A DNA stretch of 64,000 nt, taken from the NCBI RefSeq assembly GCF_022376445.1, contig NW_025955157.1:1-64000 (forward strand). Reading direction: 5' to 3'. The position numbers and the translations under genes are program-made. Positions 22,400 to 32,136 of the stretch are shown piece by piece. The notes beneath the pieces were generated by a model, which did not search any database, was not told the DNA's origin, and worked only from the letters and a program-made list of their open reading frames with translations. Numbering within the stretch: position 1 is the stretch's first letter; every line of letters starts with the position of its first letter. The stretch comes from Fomitopsis serialis (Eukaryota; Basidiomycota; Agaricomycetes; Polyporales; Fomitopsidaceae).

Positions 22400-25300
22400 T
22401 TACCCGGGATCCCAAAGGGGAATTCCCGTTGCAATACCCACTAAAACCCGAGAGTTTATCCAGTCATCTGTTAGTTTGTCCTCGTTCTCGAGTGTACCAC
22501 GCCATGTCGTCAGTACGACATCTTGTTTTAGGGCGTTGCGTCCGAAACGTTTGTGAGTCATTGCTCTGTCCATTGTCAGCCTGGAGTTGACGGAGTGAGC
22601 CCATTTGTTCTGAACGGACCGGGCGGTGTGCTCCCAGCCGTCGAGATCGCTGTGGCCAATAGTCCGCTCGCATCTCAGCTTCCATATTAGGTAGGCGGAC
22701 TCGGTGCCTAGGATGCGCCATAGGCGTGTCGCGCCGGTATCCTCCTTCTCGCATAGCTGTTCAGGCCATGATCGCAGACCGATTCCCAGGATCTCCTGTA
22801 GTTCAGGCTGTTGCCATCTCCCACCCTTACGTGTCCATAGGTCTTTCATTAGGGACCATACTTCCTCTTGACCCGTCGCTGTACATTCAAATAGGATGTG
22901 CTCTATGGAGTCTTGTTGGCCACACCACGCGCAGTGAGCGCGGTCTTCGTATCCAGGTATGTTTATCCAATATTCCCCGCATCTTAGGGCTCCGTGTGTC
23001 GTTTTCCATAGGAAGTCAGTGATCGGTCTCCGGACATCTGGGTGCGTTTGTGACCACCAAATGTCCGATTGGTTAACGGTGCGGCGGTGGACGTCGTTAA
23101 AGTACAAGACAATCCTGTCGAGGATCTTGGTGGTGCGCTGTCTTTGGGGTAGTGACTTCCGTTGGGATATGCCTTTGTAGGCTAAAGACTGTGTCAGGCG
23201 TGATAGGCGGGCACCAGAGAGGTGGAAGTTCGTCGCGATCACTGGGACGACTGGTCTCCGGGGCCCATGCTGGTTTATATGCTTCGCGGCTATCTTCGCC
23301 TTCTTGAGGTCGTCGGTTTCACCTCCCAGGGCGGCCATCCGTATTGTGGTGACCGCGCATCGCCGGCGGAGGCAGTTCACGAGGGCCTGTAGGTGCGTGG
23401 CGTTCGGGACATCTATCCACCCTTTATCTTCCCAGCTACTTAACTTTTCTAGTAGGGCAGTCCTGAGAAAGCTGGTCGTCACTATTAGGTGCAGTGGGGC
23501 ATCCCAGGGCACGGTTTCCGCCGCGTATAGTGCAGCCATGATGCCACCCAGGGCGTCGCCGGGGTTTCGTTCGGTGTGCGATTGTCCAACAAGGGCGTTC
23601 CGTTGATCACCATCTCCAAAGTAGGCGAAGCCTATGTTTATACGTCTCGCTTTTTGCGCTTTGGACGCGATCTCCTTCGTGTTTAGGATGATGACAGCCG
23701 TTGCTTCGTCAATGACCTGGTGGCCGGGCCGGGCGCGGATCGCCGGTGGGGCGTCGTGGACTTGAGGGTGCACGAAGGCTCGGAAGGCTTCGGAGACTTT
23801 GCCCCTCGACGTGACCGTTGGGTCGAATACCACGTCTTCATCCGTCTGAAGGGCGGCTGTGTTGTGGTCTTTTCGGCGGCGTGTTAGGGATAGTCCGTCC
23901 TGGGGTGCTGTGAAGTCGGGGTGCCATTTTGGGCGGATCTGGTCGAGAAGTTTCTGTCCTGCTGCGCGGCAGGCTTCGGGGTTCCTACAGCCACTCATCC
24001 TGGCGTTCATGCAGTCGTCGCACATGCATGGTTCACTAGCGGGGACACCGGGCGGTCTTTGGTGATCTAGTAGTCTCACTACATCGGTGAGTCGTACTAT
24101 GCCGTGGGTCAGCCTCAGGCAGTCACTCAGTCCGGTGTTGTTTAGTCTCCTTAGAGTTGACATGGCGCCTAGATGGTACCAGACCGGGAGCTGCTTTTTG
24201 AGATCACCGTTTAGGCGGATTGCCGCGAAGCTGACATCGTGCTTCTTGGCGGTCTTCAGGATAGACCGGATCTGTTTCGATAGTCTCGACCTCCCGGATA
24301 TTGCCGGCTTCCAGCTCTGGAGGAAGCTGTTAATTTGAGCCTCTGGCCTGATTGCTCCGGCGTCCTTTGTGACATGGTGGCTTAGGATGGCGTCCAGAAC
24401 ATACGCCCATTTTGGTCGGTCTTTGGACAGGTCGAGGTATTTTGCGATCCAGGTGAGTTCGATTGCTTCGTTTCTCGCGGCGATGTCTAGGAGGCCGATT
24501 CCACCTTCCGCGCGTGGTTTGTGTAAGATTTCGAGGCTTATCAGGGGTTTGGAGTCGTCCCATATGAAGTTGCGGATCATCATGGTGATTTCAGTCACAA
24601 TGGATGCCGGCATACCTTGGACTTTGGCCAGGTACTGAGACATGCCTCCAGGACCCATTTGTACGATATGTCTCTTGCCTTGGAGGGACGGGTGGCATTT
24701 GCCCCATCGTTTCAGGAAGAGACGGATTTTGTTGAGGACAGGTGTCCAGACCGCAATGTCGTCCACCTTGTTCCCAACCCAGGCACCTAGGATCCTTACT
24801 GCTTCCCCGTCTTTAGCGATGTGGATGTCTGCAGGTATGCACTCGTCGCTCATTGCGGGGTTGATCTGGCGGGTGGTCCAAACGGCTTCTCGGTATTGTT
24901 CACTTCCGATGGGTATGACCTCCGTTTTGTGTCTGTTGAACTTTGCCCTGGAGGCGGCGCACCACGTGTTGAGTACGCACCAGAGCTGAGACCACTTATC
25001 ATGTTTGGACAGGAAGGTTGACGTGTCGTCTGCGAACAGGGAGGCCACCAGTCGGTCAGCAAGACCTGGTATCGTGATGCCTCGAAGGCTCGATTTGCGG
25101 AGCATGCAGGCCAGGGGTTCGATGGCTATATCGAAAAGAAGGCATGAAAGGGGGTCGCCCTGCCGGACTCCTCGTATTACCACGAAGAATCCGCTCACTT
25201 CGCCGTTGAGGATTACGACTGTCGTGGCACCTTTATACAGGTTTTGTATTCGTTTTATAAACTCTGGGGGGAACCCGCACGCCTCTAATACTCTCCAAAG

Positions 25301-27688
25301 GTACGCATGGTCTATTTTATCGTACACTTTTTCCTGGTCCAGGGCTATAATGACCCCGTCTTCCTCCAGAGCTTCGGCGTACTCTACAGTGGATTTGCAG
25401 AGCTGGGTCTGATCTTCAATGTGTCTCCCTGGTACAAAGCCCGCTTGGTCAATGTGTATGATTGATTGCGCGACTTTGCCGAGGCGAGTGGCGAGTATCC
25501 GGGTGTATAGCTTATAGTCCGAATTGAGGAGCGTTATAGGTCTGTAATTTGCAATTTCCCTCTTATCCCCTTTCTTGTGTAGGGGGCACATCCATCCTTC
25601 CGCAAATTTGGAGCCGGGGGGCGGTCCGTGTGCCTCGAACTCAGAGTATGCTTGTCTGAGCATGCGGAGGGCATCAAATGAGGGTGCGTTTTCGTCCAGC
25701 CGACACCTGCGCGTGTGTTCCTGGTGCAGCGCCTTCCAGAATTCGTATGGTATTCCGTCAAGGCCCGCGGCGCGGCCTGTACCGGACTTCTCTAAAGCTT
25801 CCATAACTTCGTCCTCGGTGATTGCGTCGATGAGGGATTGTTGCTGGGAGACGTTCAGCTTCTCTGCTACGGCGTCGAGGACGGTGCGTGTTGCCCTTTC
25901 GGACCCTTCAAGGTCGTCCTGTGCATCGCCCGATTGTAGCGCGTTGTGGTAGTTTCTCGCGATTTCCGCCATCTTGTCTGATCGCTTCTCGTAAATTGGG
26001 GGGTCCGACTCAGGGATCCGGAGGGCATATAGTACGTCTCTTGGCTTCCTTTCTTTGTTTATATTCGACCAGTACTTACTAGGTCTTTCTGCATTCAGGG
26101 CGTACCTAGCCGAGGTTGCTTCCCTTGTCCCCGTGTAGCGGCGACGATGTAGGTCTGTTAGTTCATCTTGTAGCCGACCCGCGCGACTTCTCATCTCTTC
26201 GCTGGTGTCGAAGTTGGGGTGTTGTTGGAGGTTCTTGATGTCCTCTGTTTTCCTTTTGATGGCCGCAGCCATCTTAGGGATCTTACTTCTCAGTCTGGTG
26301 CGCGCGGCGTCTGTAATGCGCGTTTTGAATCGTTGTAGGACGGACAGCGGGTTCAAAGGGTCGGGATCGGATTCATCATCGGTTGCGGTTGACCTTTCGT
26401 TCATTGCGGCAATGCCGATCTTAACCGCTTCTTTTAGGAAATCTTGGTCACGAATGATGTTCAGCGGCATTGTCCAACGCCCTTTTCCGGTGAACGGTGC
26501 ATTCTCGGAGCTCATCTGGATGGAAACCATTTTGTGGTCGGTTGGTATTGCTGTTATTTCTATGGACCAGTTTATCGCTGATCGAGATATTTCTTGCGTT
26601 GTGTAGATTCTATCGAGTCGGGATAGTGAGAGGGCGCCGCGTTGTGGGAACGAGTATTGTTTCGTGGTCGGGTTTGCTAATCGCCACCCGTCCGCCAGGT
26701 TTAGAGTTCTGGATAGGTCTCGAAGGGCTTGGATTGCAGGTTGGTTGTCTTCCCTCATCGGGATCCGGTCCACCGCTTCCTCTGTTACATTGAAGTCTCC
26801 CAGCATGACGTCGGGGTGCGGGATGTTTGGCCGGTTCAGTGAGGACGCGAGGGTCGTCCAGAATCTAGCGTTTTCCGACATGTCATTCGGTGCGTAAACG
26901 TTCAGAATAGATATGTAGCGGTCTTGGTGCCAGCGCGTTTTAAGTAAGATCGCTCTTCCTGGGATTAGCTCGTGTATAGTAGTGTTCGCTGTGTCGACGA
27001 TTTCCCTGTTAAGAACAAAGGCGACCCCTTGGGCCGTTGTTGCCCGTTCAGCCGCCGAGTTTATGATGTGTAAGCGTCTCCCGTATAGTCTGTGCAGGTT
27101 CGATATCCACTCCTCATCTAGGTGAGTCTCTTGTAGGGCGATGATGCCGATCTTTCCTTCTCGCATCGTGTAGTTCAGGGCATTCCACTTGTTTCTTGGA
27201 CCAGCACTTATGTCTCCTCTGCCGCAAATGTTAAGAGAGCATAAGGTCATCGACGGTTTGGTTTTACGACCTTTGTGCGTACGTGGGGTCTGGGTGCCCT
27301 CTGGGATGTCCTGTGTGTGAGCATCGTGATGTGAATTCCGGCCGTCGGTCGATGCGTCTCCTTCATGATGGATGCCGACAGTCGCCCTGCCTCCGATTTC
27401 CTCGACCTGGTCACTGGGATCTGCATGGGCAGGAGGCGTGCTGCGCCCTCTCGGGTCGAGGAGATTGGTGCCATTGCCAGTGTATCGAACCGTGTGTGTG
27501 TTTTCGAGTTGGTTTGTAGCCGTTGAGTTCAGGCCTCCCGCTACAACGATCCACGGGAGGAGTAAGCCGCTCCTGGACTTCTCAGGTGACATGCTAGGAC
27601 GCAGGGTAGTACTGCGGCGGTCGCTTGAGTCTCTCGACCGGGCAAGTCTATGAGTGCCCGCGCTGGGGGAGAAATGAGGATACATCAA
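22400..27688 (-). CDS. LINE ORF2: AP endonuclease, reverse transcriptase, degenerate RNase H-like region, zinc finger
   Basis: 1762 residues, uninterrupted. Residues about 145-395 are an apurinic-type endonuclease (LCSLNICGRGD, LQETHL, LGDFNV, PTDHKMV). Residues about 630-960 are the reverse transcriptase (GRAAGLDGIPYEFW, NYRPITLLNSDYKLYTRILA, QAGFVPGRHIEDQ, the first Asp in IALDQEKVYDKIDH, RGVRQGDPLSCLLFDIAIEP, and the FADD box in ASLFADDTS). Residues about 1330-1470 align by eye with an RNase H domain of related elements (WEDKGWIDV is kept), but the expected catalytic acidic residues are missing. Near 1586-1600 a Cys/His cluster CAWCGQQDSIEHILFEC matches the reverse-transcriptase zinc-binding region. 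It would nick the target and copy the element RNA in the nucleus. The start at 27688 is the first Met of the open frame. Confidence 0.92.
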   Translation of the reverse strand: MMYPHFSPSAGTHRLARSRDSSDRRSTTLRPSMSPEKSRSGLLLPWIVVAGGLNSTATNQLENTHTVRYTGNGTNLLDPRGRSTPPAHADPSDQVEEIGGRATVGIHHEGDASTDGRNSHHDAHTQDIPEGTQTPRTHKGRKTKPSMTLCSLNICGRGDISAGPRNKWNALNYTMREGKIGIIALQETHLDEEWISNLHRLYGRRLHIINSAAERATTAQGVAFVLNREIVDTANTTIHELIPGRAILLKTRWHQDRYISILNVYAPNDMSENARFWTTLASSLNRPNIPHPDVMLGDFNVTEEAVDRIPMREDNQPAIQALRDLSRTLNLADGWRLANPTTKQYSFPQRGALSLSRLDRIYTTQEISRSAINWSIEITAIPTDHKMVSIQMSSENAPFTGKGRWTMPLNIIRDQDFLKEAVKIGIAAMNERSTATDDESDPDPLNPLSVLQRFKTRITDAARTRLRSKIPKMAAAIKRKTEDIKNLQQHPNFDTSEEMRSRAGRLQDELTDLHRRRYTGTREATSARYALNAERPSKYWSNINKERKPRDVLYALRIPESDPPIYEKRSDKMAEIARNYHNALQSGDAQDDLEGSERATRTVLDAVAEKLNVSQQQSLIDAITEDEVMEALEKSGTGRAAGLDGIPYEFWKALHQEHTRRCRLDENAPSFDALRMLRQAYSEFEAHGPPPGSKFAEGWMCPLHKKGDKREIANYRPITLLNSDYKLYTRILATRLGKVAQSIIHIDQAGFVPGRHIEDQTQLCKSTVEYAEALEEDGVIIALDQEKVYDKIDHAYLWRVLEACGFPPEFIKRIQNLYKGATTVVILNGEVSGFFVVIRGVRQGDPLSCLLFDIAIEPLACMLRKSSLRGITIPGLADRLVASLFADDTSTFLSKHDKWSQLWCVLNTWCAASRAKFNRHKTEVIPIGSEQYREAVWTTRQINPAMSDECIPADIHIAKDGEAVRILGAWVGNKVDDIAVWTPVLNKIRLFLKRWGKCHPSLQGKRHIVQMGPGGMSQYLAKVQGMPASIVTEITMMIRNFIWDDSKPLISLEILHKPRAEGGIGLLDIAARNEAIELTWIAKYLDLSKDRPKWAYVLDAILSHHVTKDAGAIRPEAQINSFLQSWKPAISGRSRLSKQIRSILKTAKKHDVSFAAIRLNGDLKKQLPVWYHLGAMSTLRRLNNTGLSDCLRLTHGIVRLTDVVRLLDHQRPPGVPASEPCMCDDCMNARMSGCRNPEACRAAGQKLLDQIRPKWHPDFTAPQDGLSLTRRRKDHNTAALQTDEDVVFDPTVTSRGKVSEAFRAFVHPQVHDAPPAIRARPGHQVIDEATAVIILNTKEIASKAQKARRINIGFAYFGDGDQRNALVGQSHTERNPGDALGGIMAALYAAETVPWDAPLHLIVTTSFLRTALLEKLSSWEDKGWIDVPNATHLQALVNCLRRRCAVTTIRMAALGGETDDLKKAKIAAKHINQHGPRRPVVPVIATNFHLSGARLSRLTQSLAYKGISQRKSLPQRQRTTKILDRIVLYFNDVHRRTVNQSDIWWSQTHPDVRRPITDFLWKTTHGALRCGEYWINIPGYEDRAHCAWCGQQDSIEHILFECTATGQEEVWSLMKDLWTRKGGRWQQPELQEILGIGLRSWPEQLCEKEDTGATRLWRILGTESAYLIWKLRCERTIGHSDLDGWEHTARSVQNKWAHSVNSRLTMDRAMTHKRFGRNALKQDVVLTTWRGTLENEDKLTDDWINSRVLVGIATGIPLWDPG

Positions 27689-27949
27689 CGACTGCTTTCC
27701 TGTCCCGCAGTGCGGCCAGTATATTTGGGCGAGTCGAGATGGTGCATCCTCTCGTTAGTCTGGGGCCGAGATTGTTACGCAAAAGGAAGGTCAAGCAGAC
27801 AAGCAGGGGTCAGTGAAGTGTCGATCATGATATTCGTCTATACTATCCATGTACAATCATCAAGACTACGTGGCAGCGTTAGGCAAGCGGGGACATGGGA
27901 TCAGGTGCGGCATACGGAGGGAGGGTCGGAGGGATCATGTATTCAGTAA

Positions 27950-30517
27950 TTAGTATCCACGTCCCTGGCCGCGAGAGAAACCGCCGCCTCTTCCGCCACG
28001 GTCGCCGCCTCCGCCACCACGGCCGCGCGACGCGTTGCTCGGGCCAGCCACCTGGTTCTGCTGCGTTGCGTGGGGCGCGGAGGTGGTTGGGATGGAGGGA
28101 GGTCCGTGCCACTCTGGAACCTTCTTGAGATAGCACAGGCCGGAGGGGTGGTCGATCGTATGGCAATAATGGCACCAGTACTCCCTATCATCGAACATCG
28201 GCGTGTTCGCGCCGGGCCTGCCCAGGTGGCGTTCACGCAGGGCGGTGCGGAAGACCTCCCAGTCCGAGGCGTTCGAGGTTGGGGGCTCGCAGTATAGCTG
28301 GACGATCGTGTCCGGCCGTCCCTGAGTTCCGAGACATTCGAGGAGGGCGACTTGCACCGAATCGCGTACGTCGTGGTAGGCTCCATCGACCGACTCGCCT
28401 CTGTAACGTCCATCATCATTGATGTCCTTCTGCATTAGGCGCTTCAGGTCGCCGTGGTAGTAGAGGTCGTCGAACGCCTTCTGGAAGGCAGCGCGCATCC
28501 CGGCCAGGCTAGCATCGACGAAGAACTCCAGGCCTCGCCAGAAGCCAACGAAGTGGGAAGTGTCAAAGGCGAATTCGACCATCCCGACTGTCGCGGTGGT
28601 TGTCGAGACCCATCGCTTGGCGACGAAGTCGAGGCATTGTTCCTCGGTGGGACCGAAGGCGACGCACCAGAACGGAGCTTCATTTTCTCGGGCGGGTTGA
28701 GTGATGAACTTGGGGAATTCGACCTCCGGGTGCGGGACACCGAGCTCCTTTAGTACCTTCTCCATTGCCAGCCTCGCCTGGTAGCCGCCGGCGTCGGCCG
28801 TTCCTCGGTTCGCGTTTTGAATGAAGATCGCGGGCTTTTTGCGGAGAAGCCACTTGTTGACCTGATCGCGATCGACATTCTTGATCTTCCAGAGGGGATC
28901 GAAACCTCCGGCGATGATGCGCCATCCACCTTGCGGCGCCTTAGTCTCGGACAAGGTTGACGCGGGGAGAACGTTGGGGAGGACTGGTGCTCGTGGGCCT
29001 GCGCGGGCTGCTGGTGCGATATCGACGAGCGGGGCGCTCTCGACCGGCCTTTGGTTCAGGTTGTACTGCGCGGGGTAGTCGTCGAAGATAGGGGCAGGAG
29101 CAGGGGGGATGCCCATTTGGGCAAAGGCGTCCATCGGGAGAGGTTCTCCCATCACCACGTCTTGTGGCGCCAGGCTTTGTGGGCGGACGAAAGGCTCGGC
29201 ACCTCGCCCCAGGCCGGCACCCCCAGTGTGGGGGAAGAAGGGAGTGTTGGCGCGGGAGATGAAGGCACGGTCCTGCCAGAGGTCCGGGAGACCGCGTGGG
29301 TCGCCAGGAGTGAAGGGACGCATCGGGGCGTGAGCGGGCTCGAAGGCGGATCTAGTGAGCGGTGTCCTCCAGAGCACCGGTTCAGCTTGATGGGGGGGCT
29401 GATTCTGCTCGGGGACGTATGCGGCGAAACGCTGTGGGGGACGTTGCTGTTGCTGGTGAGGGGGGACCTCAGGGCGCCAGAAGACATCTTCTCGTATGCG
29501 TGAGTCCTCCCTCATGAGTCCGGCGCTGGAGACGTTGTACTGTTGAGCGCTGGCCGGGTATGGTGACAGGCGCGCGCCACTTGCGCGATGGGCCGCAGCG
29601 TGGTTGGCGTTGTTGTTGCGCGTAGGTACTCTCGCCATGCTCGTGAATGGCCTTGGGGGAGCGCGGGACTGGGAGGCGCTTACGGACGGCGTGAACGGCC
29701 TGAGTGGGGGCCGAGCTGCCTGGTTCGTGATTGCTCTCGGTCTGATGACTGGGGGCGGGCCTCGGAGGGCGGCAGAGAGCTGGTTTGCGGCGTGGCGTTG
29801 CTCGCTGCGGGAAGGGCCAGCCGTCGGCGGTCGCGGGGTGCGCGTACGGGGGTAGGCAGGGTGAGGGCGGTGGACTTCGCATAGGAGAGATGGGTCGACA
29901 CCGTCGCACCCGATAATCTGCTCGGTCGTTGGGCCGAACTCGTCGCCATCTAGGGGCAGTTCCTCTGGTTGCTCCATGGTAAGACCTTCTTGGTAGCCTC
30001 GAGCGAGCTCCTCGAGGCGGCGTACAGTGTTAGGCGACAGCTGTTCGCGCGTCTGCGCGTCCTCGTCGTTGTTGCCGTCGCCGACGTCTCCGGTGACCCT
30101 GCGACGCTTCCTAGCGTCACTCGGGGTTCTGGGCTCGGGCTCAGCAGCAGTCGCGGCCACCGAGGACGAAGGGAGTCCGATGCCTATATCGGCGGCCTTG
30201 CGTTGACGCTTCGGTGCCGCCTTTTTCTTTCCTTTGTCTTTGATCTTACGTACGATGTTCGCGAGTGGGCTCTCGGGCGACGAGGGATGGTTGTTGCTCA
30301 TGGCAGTGTCAGTGGGCACCTGGACAGGACCTGCTTGCGCCGCCATCTCGGGAGCCAGGGCCGGCTTGTTGAGAACGAGGAGGTCCACGTTGTCTTCGGC
30401 CTGCGTGGGGCGGATGACTGGTGTCGCGGGCTGGGTTACCTCCCCGGACAGAGCTCCGGTGTTGTGATTGCCAGATGCGGCTTGGGCGCCCCTCGTAGGG
30501 GAGGAGTTGCGAGACAC
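27950..30517 (-). CDS. LINE ORF1: gag-like nucleic-acid-binding protein
   Basis: 855 residues. The N-terminal half is Pro/Ala/Arg-rich and probably disordered, with a basic patch (KDKGKKKAAPKRQRKAADI). A folded middle part starts at GGWRIIAGGFDPLWKIKNVD and runs to about residue 740. A CCHC zinc knuckle follows, CHYCHTIDHPSGLC (C-x2-C-x4-H-x4-C). The C-terminus is an Arg/Gly tail (SRGRGGGGGDRGGRGGG). This layout fits the RNA-binding ORF1 of Tad1-like LINEs, which packages the element RNA. ORF2 follows after about 260 bp in the same direction. Confidence 0.85.
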   Translation of the reverse strand: MSRNSSPTRGAQAASGNHNTGALSGEVTQPATPVIRPTQAEDNVDLLVLNKPALAPEMAAQAGPVQVPTDTAMSNNHPSSPESPLANIVRKIKDKGKKKAAPKRQRKAADIGIGLPSSSVAATAAEPEPRTPSDARKRRRVTGDVGDGNNDEDAQTREQLSPNTVRRLEELARGYQEGLTMEQPEELPLDGDEFGPTTEQIIGCDGVDPSLLCEVHRPHPAYPRTRTPRPPTAGPSRSEQRHAANQLSAALRGPPPVIRPRAITNQAARPPLRPFTPSVSASQSRAPPRPFTSMARVPTRNNNANHAAAHRASGARLSPYPASAQQYNVSSAGLMREDSRIREDVFWRPEVPPHQQQQRPPQRFAAYVPEQNQPPHQAEPVLWRTPLTRSAFEPAHAPMRPFTPGDPRGLPDLWQDRAFISRANTPFFPHTGGAGLGRGAEPFVRPQSLAPQDVVMGEPLPMDAFAQMGIPPAPAPIFDDYPAQYNLNQRPVESAPLVDIAPAARAGPRAPVLPNVLPASTLSETKAPQGGWRIIAGGFDPLWKIKNVDRDQVNKWLLRKKPAIFIQNANRGTADAGGYQARLAMEKVLKELGVPHPEVEFPKFITQPARENEAPFWCVAFGPTEEQCLDFVAKRWVSTTTATVGMVEFAFDTSHFVGFWRGLEFFVDASLAGMRAAFQKAFDDLYYHGDLKRLMQKDINDDGRYRGESVDGAYHDVRDSVQVALLECLGTQGRPDTIVQLYCEPPTSNASDWEVFRTALRERHLGRPGANTPMFDDREYWCHYCHTIDHPSGLCYLKKVPEWHGPPSIPTTSAPHATQQNQVAGPSNASRGRGGGGGDRGGRGGGFSRGQGRGY

Positions 30518-31554
30518 TACCTGGGCATATGCTGCGGCGTATTAGCTTCTTTCAGCGGCGGTTCAGGCCAAGTTGGGCTTACTTGGGCTCCACCTGCCAT
30601 CCATGTTCATAGACATGTTTACGCCCCACGGATTCTTCGACGACGAAGGAGACATGCCACGGCCTTGGCTAACAACCTCGCGGGGAGTTGCTTTCTGAAC
30701 AGGGGATCAGAGAGGTGGAGGGTAGGCGGAGCGGCCTCACTCACGTTCGACATCGTTCGGCGCTGTTTAGCTGGTATAGCTGATGGGTTGTCTAGCTTTT
30801 CGGTGGGGGAAGCAGACGCGTTGGACTTTGGTGGTTGGCCAGCTAATATATCAGCGCTTTTTCGGGTATCTCACGCCCACTGGCCAGGCGAGTCAACACG
30901 CTCACCTCCAGGGATTGCTGTGTATTGGCTTGATTTCTGTAGCGGTGGTTGCGGGGTCTATTCTCGCACAGCAGCGTTAATTGTACCGGTTTGTCTGCGG
31001 CTTTGGGCCGCGGCTTTCAGGTCCTCGGGTATTTTGTTTTCTGGTCGTAGACCGGTGATTCCGTTCGATTCATGACGGACGGTATATTCAGGATTGCTTG
31101 GGCATCTAGGGGTTTCGATTTACGCGCGCGTCGGCACGGTCGGCGGTTCCGAGTGTGGATCTCAGTTTGGCCGCTTCGGATACATCTCCGTTCGGTCTAT
31201 TTTGGGAGGTGGGGAGTGACGTTGTTCGACTGACTTACGCGGGGCAGCATGGTTGGACGGCTTTATGGCGGGTGTTTCAGGTTACTGGCCGGACCACTTG
31301 TTGCGCTTTCTTGTCAGCATGGTCGGGTGCCTTGCCTGCGGAGGGGATCCGTTGCACGGCCTGTTCGGTGCTACTTTGTCTAGACGCGCGCATTTTAGAG
31401 GTCTGAGGTCATGATTAGAGTTTGCGGCGCGTTCACGCTCACACGTTTGGACATGGAAGCATGCGATTGATGCGGAAGTCTCGTACAATATGTCTGATCA
31501 GGGTTCCTGGGCGCGATCGACCCCTCAATCCTCGGCGTTCTCGTCACTGCCACC
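30518..31554 (-). other. LINE spacer between the 5' ORF and ORF1, no gene recognised
   Basis: About 1.0 kb inside the element between the 193-residue ORF and the gag-like ORF. The minus strand is broken by stops. The long plus-strand frame over 29969-31075 is antisense to ORF1 and looks like a compositional shadow. Confidence 0.5.
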
Positions 31555-32136
31555 TTAGCTCCATCCCTCCGTGTTCGTGATCTGCCGCAGGCGGCGGTCT
31601 AGGTCTTGGAGTTCGTCTTCGTCGACCTCGAACTCGTATGGGTTCTCTTTGTCGCACCGGAATGGCGGGAGGTCTCGAAAGGAGGGGTGTGGGCGCGGGA
31701 TACTGGGGAGCGAGGAGTAGTTTGTGGTATGGGACATGCTCTCGAAGCTGTCGAGCGCTACCCAGGGGATTGGGACACGAAGGGTGCACGTCTCGCGGGC
31801 GCCTGAGATCGAGAACGTGACCCAGTGGCGTCGCATCTGCACGATCTGCGACAGTTTCCCTACACCGGATCTCTGTGCGTCTGTCCGGAGGCGGATGAGC
31901 TGCTGTTTCGCTAGCTGGTCGTACGGTCTATTCTGGACCACCCACGTGAGCCCGTTCCTCTCTTCCATCGTCAGCTGTTCGTTGACCTCGACTTCTGTTA
32001 TAGGCAGGTGCGAGAGTGGCATGATGAGGCGTGGGAGAGGCGTGGGGGGAGGAGAGGGTTTCTGGCGTTTACGTTTTCCTGGTAGCTTCGGCGGGTCGGG
32101 GGTAGATGTGTCGTCGCTACTCTGGGTGTGCGCCAT
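31555..32136 (-). CDS. Extra 5' ORF of the LINE, unknown function
   Basis: 193 residues, MAHTQSSDDTSTPDPPKLPG then a basic Pro-rich run (KRKRQKPSPPPTPLPR). A more ordered region follows (TMEERNGLTWVVQNRPYDQL, WVTFSISGARETCTLRVPI, WVALDSFES). The C-terminus is acidic (EFEVDEDELQDLDRRLRQI). I recognise no known family. It lies inside the element's duplication-bounded limits, on the same strand and ahead of ORF1, so it is probably an element protein rather than a host gene. Confidence 0.6.
   Translation of the reverse strand: MAHTQSSDDTSTPDPPKLPGKRKRQKPSPPPTPLPRLIMPLSHLPITEVEVNEQLTMEERNGLTWVVQNRPYDQLAKQQLIRLRTDAQRSGVGKLSQIVQMRRHWVTFSISGARETCTLRVPIPWVALDSFESMSHTTNYSSLPSIPRPHPSFRDLPPFRCDKENPYEFEVDEDELQDLDRRLRQITNTEGWS

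Noticed and set aside
29969..31075. 368-codon plus-strand ORF
   Set aside because: Mostly antisense to the gag-like ORF1; its openness follows from the GC-rich composition of the coding strand.
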